A model generated the notes under the pieces. It saw only the letters and a program-made list of their open reading frames with translations, did not search any database and was not told the DNA's origin. A stretch of 64,000 nt of DNA from Anabaena sphaerica FACHB-251 (GTDB taxonomy: Bacteria; Cyanobacteriota; Cyanobacteriia; Cyanobacteriales; Nostocaceae). Where the stretch lies: the NCBI RefSeq assembly GCF_014696825.1, contig NZ_JACJQU010000001.1, positions 186,001-250,000 on the forward strand, written 5' to 3'. The first letter of the stretch is position 1. The number at the start of each line of letters is the position of its first letter. The position numbers and the translations under genes are program-made. Shown one piece after another: positions 19,415 to 27,825 of this stretch.

Positions 19415-19745
19415 TAGTTAAAATTCGCTGTAATTTAGCTGTAATGGACATGATTGTAGGGTTGGCAACGAGTCTACCCTACTAGTCAGATAAAACATGA
19501 CGGGTACAGGTAAGCATGGGGAATATAAGAGACACGGAAGACCTTCAAACCCTTTAAATTTACGGGCTACTACCACTATGTGAGAACTTTGCTTTCCACA
19601 CATATTAGCCACACTTATGGCGTGAATAAGGGTTAGGAAATATATTTTTACTGTTCCGAATCAAATTCCCTTTTCTTGGAGTACAAATAGTTTGGTTAAG
19701 GTTGTGCAAGCAAAAATTAGAAGATGACTTCTAACTTTTGTGGCG
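19415..19745. other. Convergent gap before hetR, no gene seen
   Basis: 331 bases between the convergent stops of the cysteine-repeat gene and hetR. A minus-strand open frame at 19418-19612 has no family features. No convincing terminator was seen. Confidence 0.4.
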
Positions 19746-21172
<1,427 letters not shown>

Positions 21173-23590
21173 TTAATTCTTAGCACTAGAAGATTTCACC
21201 TGATTTCGCATTTTTTCAAAGCTGACAGTTACTGCACCACCAGTTACTAATAAAACTCCCAGTATTTGGAGAAGATCCAATTTTTCCTGAATCATTAAAC
21301 CGGCAAAAATCACGGTTAAGACTGGGACAACAGCACCAATTATAGCGGAACGAGGTCCCCCTAATTTGCGAATGCCAAAATTGTTGAATAAATAGCCGCA
21401 AAGAGTGAGGACACCTAACATAAAAGCACTTAGAATCACTTCCAGTAAATTGGATGATCTAATGGCTAAACTCCAATTACTTGGTAAAGGTACTAATAAG
21501 CAAACAAGGCTTAATAGCAACATGGTGGCGAAGTTAATTAAAGCAAAAGAAACTGGATGCAGTTTCGGAGCGCATAACCTAGTAAGAATTACGTAAATAG
21601 CAAAAGCTATTCCGGACATAATTCCAGAAATAATTCCTAAAGAGGTATTACTAGTAGCAGCGGAATAACTACCCAAGATTAATAATTGACCAGAAAAAAT
21701 GCTAGAAATTGCACCAGCACTTAATAAGCTAGGACGCTCACGAAAGAGGAACCAAGCCAAGAGTCCAGTCATCATGGGATAGATAAAAAACAGCGCGATC
21801 GCCACTCCAGTTGTAACTTGACTAATGGCAATGTAAATCAGTACTTGGGACAAAAACAAAAAGCCGCCACTCACGACCGACAGCAGTAATACCTGTTTTG
21901 TGTTTGCTTTATTAGCAGCGGCATTTCTGCCTACTGAATCAAATAGATTTTGTAGGTCTTGCCAAACTGGGGGATGCAAAATAGGAGCTAAAAGTAACAT
22001 CAAAGGCACAACAACCAATAACCTGAGCATCAAGATTAAGAAAATATTGCCCAAGGTTGGTGAGATCAACTGCTGTGTCTGGAAGTCTCCCAGCAGATCA
22101 GAACCTTGATAGAACAGCGCCTTTACAACAACGTTGTAAAGGGATGACATCACCGTTGACAATACAACCAACAAAAAACCTACCTGAACTGGCGACCAGT
22201 TTGGGGAATTGCGTGATCTTTGCCGTCTGGGTGTTAGTTCCTGCTTTGGTGCTAGTGAGGGTGGGTATGCAGTTGATTTTGCTGGTGAAGAGTCAGGAAC
22301 AAGAACAGAAATTGGTTCTGGTGGACGTTCCTGAGTTGGTGATTCTGGTGTTGATTTTGCTGGTGAAGAGTCAGGAACAATCACAGAAATTGGTTCTGGT
22401 GGATGTTCCTGAGTTGGTGATTCTGGTGTTGATTTTGCTGGTGAAGAGTCAGGAACAATCACAGAAATTGGTTCTGGTCGATGTTCCTGAGTTGGTGATT
22501 CTGGTGTTGATTTTGCTGGTGAAGAGTCAGGAACAATCACAGAAATTGGTTCTGGTCGATGTTCCTGAGTTGGTGATTCTGGTGTTGATTTTGCTGGTGA
22601 AGAGTCAGGAACAATCACAGAAATTGGTTCTGGTCGATGTTCCTGAGTTGGTGATTCTGGTGTTGACTGTGTGGCTGAGGAGTCAGGAACAAGAATAGAA
22701 ATTGGTTCTGGTGGATTTTCCTGGGTTGGTGATTCTGGTGTTGACTGTGTTGGTGAGGATTCAGGAACAAGAACAGAAATTGACTCTGGTGGATTTTCCT
22801 GCGGTGGTGGTAATGTAACCACAGCTTCCGTTGATGAATTGTCGCTTTTCGGCAATTCCTGAGTAAGTAAAGAAATTGGTTGAGCGAGGATTCTTTCTGA
22901 GGATTTTTCCGAGAAACCGTTTTTGTGGGGTTCGGTTAGTTGCAATACTGTTGGCGCACCTCCAGTCACCATTTTCCGAGGATTGACTTCTGTGGTTTTG
23001 TCCAGTTCCCCTCGTAAACGATTCACAAATTCTGCTAATATCTCTTCCCCTTGCTGCTGTTGGTCGTACATTCGTAACAACTGCTGGGAAAGATGACTTT
23101 GATAATTGTTTAACTCTTGTTGCATTGAGCTAAAGGCAATTGTGACAGTATCATCCAGATTGTTCAACATCTGTCCGACATTTTCACTGATGTCAGTAGC
23201 TACTGTAGAATTGATTTCAGCAGACCTGAGCGCCACAAGGTCGGAAGATTCCCCTTCAATTGATTGGGTAGCTAAACTCTTGAGTGAAGATTGCAGTTGG
23301 GAAGATATATGCTTTGCCAAAACTTCCGCCAGCTGACGAATTAAAACTTGCTGTTCGGTAATTTGTCGGGCTTGCTGTAATTTTTCTTTTTCCTCTATCA
23401 GTCTTTGAATGTCATTGGCTAAACGGGTTTTCTCAGCCTCCAGCCGCTTTACATCGTCCTGTAAAGACCTAAGAACATTCTGTTGGAGATTTTCTAAATC
23501 TTCAACGATATCCCAGAGAGCATTTTCTGCTGCTCTCGATAGGTCGCCTCTGGTTCGTGGGTTCTCTGGTCGCTTCTCAAATCGCCCCAT
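21173..23590 (-). CDS. Fused coiled-coil / Pro-Ser repeat / EamA (DMT) transporter protein
   Basis: An 805-residue composite protein. Residues about 20-205 form a Glu/Gln-rich coiled coil (AENALWDIVEDLENLQQNV onward). Residues about 255-440 are a low-complexity linker with about seven copies of a 26-residue unit (core PEPISVIVPDSSPAKSTPES). Residues about 470-800 contain ten hydrophobic helices of an EamA drug/metabolite transporter (for example GVAIALFFIYPMMTGLLAWFLFRERPS, typical of the second repeat). EamA proteins are normally about 300 residues and lack such a cytoplasmic extension. The long arm suggests tethering or multimerisation, perhaps at a septum or cell pole. Substrate unknown. 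Confidence 0.8.
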   Translation of the reverse strand: MGRFEKRPENPRTRGDLSRAAENALWDIVEDLENLQQNVLRSLQDDVKRLEAEKTRLANDIQRLIEEKEKLQQARQITEQQVLIRQLAEVLAKHISSQLQSSLKSLATQSIEGESSDLVALRSAEINSTVATDISENVGQMLNNLDDTVTIAFSSMQQELNNYQSHLSQQLLRMYDQQQQGEEILAEFVNRLRGELDKTTEVNPRKMVTGGAPTVLQLTEPHKNGFSEKSSERILAQPISLLTQELPKSDNSSTEAVVTLPPPQENPPESISVLVPESSPTQSTPESPTQENPPEPISILVPDSSATQSTPESPTQEHRPEPISVIVPDSSPAKSTPESPTQEHRPEPISVIVPDSSPAKSTPESPTQEHRPEPISVIVPDSSPAKSTPESPTQEHPPEPISVIVPDSSPAKSTPESPTQERPPEPISVLVPDSSPAKSTAYPPSLAPKQELTPRRQRSRNSPNWSPVQVGFLLVVLSTVMSSLYNVVVKALFYQGSDLLGDFQTQQLISPTLGNIFLILMLRLLVVVPLMLLLAPILHPPVWQDLQNLFDSVGRNAAANKANTKQVLLLSVVSGGFLFLSQVLIYIAISQVTTGVAIALFFIYPMMTGLLAWFLFRERPSLLSAGAISSIFSGQLLILGSYSAATSNTSLGIISGIMSGIAFAIYVILTRLCAPKLHPVSFALINFATMLLLSLVCLLVPLPSNWSLAIRSSNLLEVILSAFMLGVLTLCGYLFNNFGIRKLGGPRSAIIGAVVPVLTVIFAGLMIQEKLDLLQILGVLLVTGGAVTVSFEKMRNQVKSSSAKN
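22255..22810. repeat. 78-bp tandem coding repeat
   Basis: Seven or so 78-base units encode the 26-residue repeats of the DMT fusion protein. The central copies are almost identical at DNA level (shared GATTTTGCTGGTGAAGAGTC on the plus strand), showing recent amplification; copy number is likely to vary among strains. Confidence 0.9.
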
Positions 23591-24094
23591 TAGTTTCTAA
23601 CCTCTAACACCTTGAAGATAAATCAGTTATCAGGTTTCAGTTTTCAGTTATCAGCCTAAAAACCGATAACTATTTACTGTTTACTGTTCACTGATAACTA
23701 TTCACTGTTTACTGTTCACTGTTTGCTGTTTACTGATAACTGATAACTGTTTCAAAGCCTTGCAAATTGGTAGGTTGTTAAAAACCAAATTTGTGCGAAA
23801 TGTAAATTGCGTGACAGTTTCCGTTGCTTTGGGGAATTAAAATATTGTTCTGGGAAAAATAGAAGATAATTTTATCTCCTGCTCAATATTCTAATAAATA
23901 GCCAGCAATTCTGCAAAAATATACTATTTAGGGGTAATTGCAGAAGATGGCGGTTTTTAATTGCATAGGATTCCCATTCAATGTGGGGGTAAAGCACCGA
24001 AACTTTGATTATAAAACAGTAATCTTACTTAATTTGTTAATCTAGAATGTATTACATTCAAATAATAAACAATAGGTAAGAATTTTCATAGCTT
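23591..24094. repeat. Intergenic region with CTGTTTA/CTGATAA heptamers
   Basis: 504 bases without a gene. An STRR tract at 23626-23752 mixes CAGTTAT, ACTGTTT and ACTGATA units over about 125 bases. The rest (23755-24094) is AT-rich and unremarkable; it should hold the promoter of the DMT gene. Confidence 0.75.
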
Positions 24095-25381
24095 TCAGTT
24101 GAAATTTAAGATGATCCGGATAATACTGAATATTAGTGCGCTGATTAAGGCACTAATGGGAACTGTAATTACCCAGGCTGCGGCGATTCCTTGGAGTGTT
24201 TGAAATTTAATTGATTTGAGGTTTTGCACCAGTCCAATACCCACTACACCACCAACGAGAGCATGAGAGGTGGATACAGGTAAACCTAAACGAGAAGCCA
24301 GTAAGATGGTGGTAGCGGTGGCTAGTTCGGCACAGAAGCCGCTACTGGGTTGTAAGGATATGATATTTTCGCCGATGGTAGCGATGACTTTTTTACCCCA
24401 GATTGCTAAACCTGCAACAATGCCAGCACCACCAAGAATCATAATCCATAGGGGGATGGTAATTCCATTGTTGGGGACGCTATGTGTTTGGTTGATGTAG
24501 GAAATTACGGCTAGGGGTGCGATCGCATTACCAACATCATTTGAACCATGTGCAAAGGCAACAAAGCAAGCACTGAGAATTTGAAAGCGTCCGAATACGT
24601 ATTCAATAGCAGATGCAGGGGAGCAGGGGAGCAGAGAAGCAGGGGAGAGAATGGCTTCTTTATGTTTTTTGGTTTTCTCTAATTGTCGCCAGCTATAGAT
24701 TGTCAGTCCTATTGCGGCTATTGCACCAGTAAAAATGGGGATATCGTGAGTGGGGATGTTTAAACCAATTTTTTCAGTTAGAAAGTTTGTCAGTGGTTGA
24801 GTTAAAGAAGGTAAAACAATTACACCAAATATACTCAGTAAAATTGTACTTAACCAGGGAATCCATTCTTTTAACTGCATTACTGGATTAGGTTGGTTTA
24901 AAATCCAACGTTGGATGAGGCTGTAAAAAAAAGCAGCGATAGTTGCACTAATAATTGGTGTTAATATCCAACCAATGGTAATTAATCCAATGGATGACCA
25001 ATCTATAGCATTTATTCCTAATGCTACCCAAGTAAAACCTGCGATCGCACCGACTACTGCATGAGATGATGAGACTGGTAAACTCATTGATGTGGCTATT
25101 TGTAGCCATACTCCGGCTGAGATAAGTACCGTCACCATTCCGAAAGCTAGGGTTTGGGGTGTAGCGATGAATAAGTCGGGGTTGGCAATTTTCGTTCCTA
25201 GTGTTTCTGTTACTCCATGTCCAAATAAGACCGCACCTGTAAATTCTAAGATTCCTGCAATAATGATTGCTTGTTTGAGGGTGACAGCTTTGGAACCGAC
25301 GGATGTTCCCATTGCGTTAGCAACGTCATTTGCACCCAGGTTAAAAGCAACGTAGAAGGCTAAGAAAGCGATTATAATCAT
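24095..25381 (-). CDS. Inorganic phosphate transporter, Pit family
   Basis: A 428-residue inner-membrane symporter with 10-12 hydrophobic helices. The duplicated PiT signatures are clear: FYVAFNLGANDVANAMGTSVGSKAVTLKQA near residues 8-37 (GANDVANA) and VAFAHGSNDVGNAIAPLAV near 272-290. The central cytoplasmic loop (about 233-262) contains ILSPASLLPCSPAS, encoded by an in-frame GC-rich short tandem repeat at about 24614-24652. The family moves phosphate with protons or sodium. No PHO-box-like tandem repeat was seen in the 85-base upstream gap. Confidence 0.93.
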   Translation of the reverse strand: MIIIAFLAFYVAFNLGANDVANAMGTSVGSKAVTLKQAIIIAGILEFTGAVLFGHGVTETLGTKIANPDLFIATPQTLAFGMVTVLISAGVWLQIATSMSLPVSSSHAVVGAIAGFTWVALGINAIDWSSIGLITIGWILTPIISATIAAFFYSLIQRWILNQPNPVMQLKEWIPWLSTILLSIFGVIVLPSLTQPLTNFLTEKIGLNIPTHDIPIFTGAIAAIGLTIYSWRQLEKTKKHKEAILSPASLLPCSPASAIEYVFGRFQILSACFVAFAHGSNDVGNAIAPLAVISYINQTHSVPNNGITIPLWIMILGGAGIVAGLAIWGKKVIATIGENIISLQPSSGFCAELATATTILLASRLGLPVSTSHALVGGVVGIGLVQNLKSIKFQTLQGIAAAWVITVPISALISALIFSIIRIILNFN

Positions 25382-25466
25382 AATTTAATTGTCAGAATCA
25401 GGATGTCCAGGATTTTAAGATGAACAGGATTCACCTAAAATCCTTTCCCTATTACCTATTACCCAT

Positions 25467-26513
25467 TTATGGATAAATTAAAATTTTATACGTTTCGGGC
25501 GTGGGTGCGATCGCTTGGTTTACAGCTTGTGATAAATTTTCTAAAGGATAGCGATCGCTAATCAAGGCTTTGACATCAATGCGACGATTAAAGACTATAT
25601 CCGCAGATAGACTTTGCAGACGGTAAGATGAACTATAACTACCCATTAAGTCTATTTCTCGACGATAAAGAATATTTGGGTTGATGGGAATTTCTAATTC
25701 ATCGGGAAACTCGGCGAAAAAGAGGATTTTTCCACCTTTGCGGGTACAGTCTAATGCTTGGAAGAAGGCTTTATCACTGGGTACTGCTAACAAGGTGACA
25801 TCAACACCCATTCCTCCAGTTAAAGCTTGAATTTTTGCGGGTAAATTAGGATCACGAGCATCAAAAGCTGCTTCTGCTCCCACATTTAAAGCTTTTTCAA
25901 TTCTAGATGGTAAGAGGTCTGTAGCGATCGCTCTTGCACCTAAATACTTCACCAACATAATAAACATTAACCCAATAGGACCAGCACCAGTTACTAATAC
26001 TGTTTGTCCTGGTGCAATTTGGGCTTTTTTAACGGCTTTTAAACAGCAGTTGGTCGGTTCAACAAAACTCGCTTCTTCAAAACTGATATTATCGGGGATG
26101 GGAATTAAGCCTCCATTCTGCACAATATGACCTGGTACTTTCACATACTCTGCAAAACCGCCACCACTGGCGTTAAAACCTGCGGTAGTGGAGATATTCT
26201 TATAAACATCGCACATGGAGAAATTATCATTTAAGCAGTAGGCGCAACGCATACATGGTATATGGTGCATCACCGCTACCCGTTGTCCTACTGTCCATCC
26301 TTTCACATTAGCACCTACAGATGCGATCGTTCCAGCGGTTTCGTGTCCAAATATGCGTGGTGGTTCATACAGGGGATAGCGAATCTTTTTAATATCTGAC
26401 TGACACAAACCCACAACCCGCACCTGTACTAGCACTTCATCCGCTTCTAGGGTAGGAACTGGGATTTCTTCGTAGGATAATTGATTTACGCCTCTAAATA
26501 CTTGTGCTTTCAC
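25467..26513 (-). CDS. Zinc-dependent alcohol dehydrogenase family protein
   Basis: A 348-residue medium-chain dehydrogenase. The catalytic-zinc region has GLCQSDIKKI (Cys near 37) and GHETAG (about 56-61). The structural-zinc Cys cluster is CMRCAYCLNDNFSMC at about 88-102. The NAD(P) site is VLVTGAGPIGLMF near 168-180. Overall it resembles sorbitol, threonine or galactitol-type dehydrogenases, but the substrate cannot be fixed. ATG start at 26513; followed upstream by decayed mobile-type genes. Confidence 0.88.
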   Translation of the reverse strand: MKAQVFRGVNQLSYEEIPVPTLEADEVLVQVRVVGLCQSDIKKIRYPLYEPPRIFGHETAGTIASVGANVKGWTVGQRVAVMHHIPCMRCAYCLNDNFSMCDVYKNISTTAGFNASGGGFAEYVKVPGHIVQNGGLIPIPDNISFEEASFVEPTNCCLKAVKKAQIAPGQTVLVTGAGPIGLMFIMLVKYLGARAIATDLLPSRIEKALNVGAEAAFDARDPNLPAKIQALTGGMGVDVTLLAVPSDKAFFQALDCTRKGGKILFFAEFPDELEIPINPNILYRREIDLMGSYSSSYRLQSLSADIVFNRRIDVKALISDRYPLENLSQAVNQAIAPTPETYKILIYP

Positions 26514-26564
26514 GTTGGTTTTTGATAATTCAACGTTACTAGATTTAACATTTTGTGGTGAACT

Positions 26565-26654
26565 TTAGGTTATGGAGGTGGTTTTTTTATTATTTCTGAT
26601 AACGAACTCAGCTGCTAATGTTGGCGGTAATTGTGCATCAATCCAAATTTTCAT
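26565..26654 (-). pseudogene. DUF5615-type (PIN-like) gene remnant
   Basis: A 29-codon ORF starting MKIWIDAQLPPTLAAEF, the typical N-terminus of DUF5615 PIN-like proteins (about 110-120 residues), usually the toxin-side partner of DUF433 antitoxins. After about residue 18 the reading frame leaves the family and soon stops. Its ATG overlaps the stop of the DUF433 remnant (ATGA), the normal coupling of such pairs. Confidence 0.7.
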
Positions 26655-26876
26655 GATGTTAATCTAACAAAATCAGTGCGTCTTGCTGCAAATATTAAAC
26701 AAGCCTGAATGTCCTCTATTTCTAAATCAGGAAAGTCTTCTAAAATTTCATTTATACTAACATTTTCTGCTAACATTTCTAAAATGTCGCTAACTCTAAT
26801 TCTCATTCCCCGAATGCAAGGACGACCTCCACATTGACCAGGTATTTGTGTGATTTTTCGTAATATTCAGTTAATA
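26651..26876 (-). pseudogene. DUF433 antitoxin remnant without a start codon
   Basis: A frame open from about 26876 to the TGA at 26651 encodes ITQIPGQCGGRPCIRGMRIR, then VSDILEMLAENVSINEILEDFPDLEIEDIQACLIF in two consecutive stretches, a clear DUF433 domain (GGRPCIRG signature). Upstream, the frame is closed by a TGA at the junction with XisI-like sequence and has no ATG/GTG/TTG in a sensible place. The domain itself looks intact, so recombination seems to have removed only the start. Confidence 0.75.
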
Positions 26877-26916
26877 TTTTTTTGATAATATTCCGGTATT
26901 GTTCTAGTTTATCCAT
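26803..26916 (-). pseudogene. XisI N-terminal stump joined out of frame to DUF433
   Basis: The ATG at 26916 opens MDKLEQYRNIIKKILTEYYE, which matches the start of XisI (fdxN element excision controlling factor). It overlaps the last codons of xisH (CAATGGATAAACTAG), the usual xisH-xisI coupling. After about 20 codons the sequence changes to DUF433 DNA read in the wrong frame and stops at 26803. XisI is normally about 110 residues. Confidence 0.75.
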
Positions 26917-27050
26917 TGCTGAATTTCCTCCTTTTCTGTATTAACAACTATTAACAGCAGGTGATTTTCCTGAATTACAGCTTGTACAGATTTTCGTTGA
27001 AAAAATTGGTTCTACCACTCCCCTTATAGAAAAGAATATTAATTTAATTA

Positions 27051-27138
27051 TTGTAGGTTGGGTTGAACGAAGTGAAACCCAACATTAGTGGGAGGATAGT
27101 AAGGGGTGTTGGGTTTCGTTCCTCAACCCAACCTACAA
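27051..27138. repeat. 88-bp palindromic repeat (MITE-like)
   Basis: Terminal arms TTGTAGGTTGGGTTGA and TCAACCCAACCTACAA enclose a short centre and continue imperfectly as (G)AAACCCAACA / TGTTGGGTTTC. A fragment of the same repeat (AACCCAACCTACAA) lies at 32763-32776. It sits inside xisH between two copies of a 44-bp xisH segment (26964-27007 and 27147-27190, one mismatch). Confidence 0.85.
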
Positions 27139-27214
27139 TAAATGTTATTTTCCTGAATTACAGCTTGTACAGATTTCCGTTGAAAAAATTTCTCATAGAC
27201 AACATCATCAATAG

Positions 27215-27363
27215 CTAAGTAAGTAACTTGGCACAATTAAATATAAAACCTCTCTCCAAACCTCTCCCCTACCAGGGGAGAGGCTTTGACTCCCCCTTCC
27301 CTAGTAGGGAAGGGGGATGGGGGGTTAGGTTTATATTATATTTTTTAACGCCCACTTACTTAG
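27215..27363. mobile_element. 149-bp MITE-like insertion in xisH
   Basis: Perfect 10-bp terminal inverted repeats, CTAAGTAAGT at 27215-27224 and ACTTACTTAG at 27354-27363. Similarity continues inwards (AAATATAAAACCTC against AAATATAATATAAACCTA on the other strand). The centre has two strong hairpins, CCTCTCCCC/GGGGAGAGG and CCCTTCCCTAG/CTAGGGAAGGG-like. There is no ORF. A related core lies at 4380-4475. Confidence 0.75.
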
Positions 27364-27644
27364 AGTTTATATTCTGGTTCAGTAAGTTGAATGAGATTCC
27401 GATATACTATATATTGTCCCAAGGCGTTATGAAAATCATACATCAGCGATTTGCTGACAAAACTTTTAATTTCCACAACTATTTTCTGTCCTTGACGTTC
27501 TGCGGCAATTGGTTTTTCTGCTGCTAGGTCTGCGTATAGTTCAGCATCTTCATATTTGATAATATAAGGGTCGTCTGTGATAGTCTAACGGTCTTTTATC
27601 AATGCGTTTTTGACTTCGTTATGGTAGATATCTTTGGCTGGCAT

Positions 27645-27825
27645 ATTGGCATTATTTAATTATACTCTAATTGTAGTTTCAGGTAAGGGAAATTAGCAAT
27701 TCTTGATTCTCAGTTAGCAGCAGCTAGTGGTTGTGGTGTTAGTTTGGTTATTTTTGATTAGGGTTGGTTAATGTATGGGTAGAGAATAGAAGGTAAATTG
27801 AGGGATGAGAATATTAAGTTATAAT
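27645..27825. other. Gap after the xisH promoter side, nothing seen
   Basis: AT-rich sequence between the xisH start and the convergent-side end of the protease gene. No ORF or repeat was recognised. Confidence 0.4.

Larger units (their letters stand above)
26904..27644 (-). pseudogene. xisH: xisH, broken by a nonsense codon and two repeat insertions
   Basis: Reading down from the ATG at 27644: MPAKDIYHNEVKNALIKDR, then TAG (27585-27587) where a Trp is expected, then TITDDPYIIKYEDAELYADLAAEK and the rest of the XisH core to EPEYKL near 27364. A MITE-like insert (27215-27363) follows. The gene resumes as TYLAIDDVVYEKFFQRKSVQAVIQEN near 27225-27150, meets a second palindromic repeat (27051-27138), and a duplicated 44-bp piece leads to the true C-terminus QQWIN at 26904. 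XisH/XisI were found as factors needed for fdxN element excision in heterocysts. No functional product is possible here. Confidence 0.85.

Noticed and set aside
22057-22698. 213-residue open frame with VLVDVPELVILVL repeats
   Set aside because: It is the reverse reading of the 78-bp repeats of the DMT fusion gene; the repeats explain its length.
24115-24120. TCCGGA motif as a HetR-dependent promoter
   Set aside because: It is inside the 3' end of the phosphate transporter coding sequence with no gene positioned to use it.
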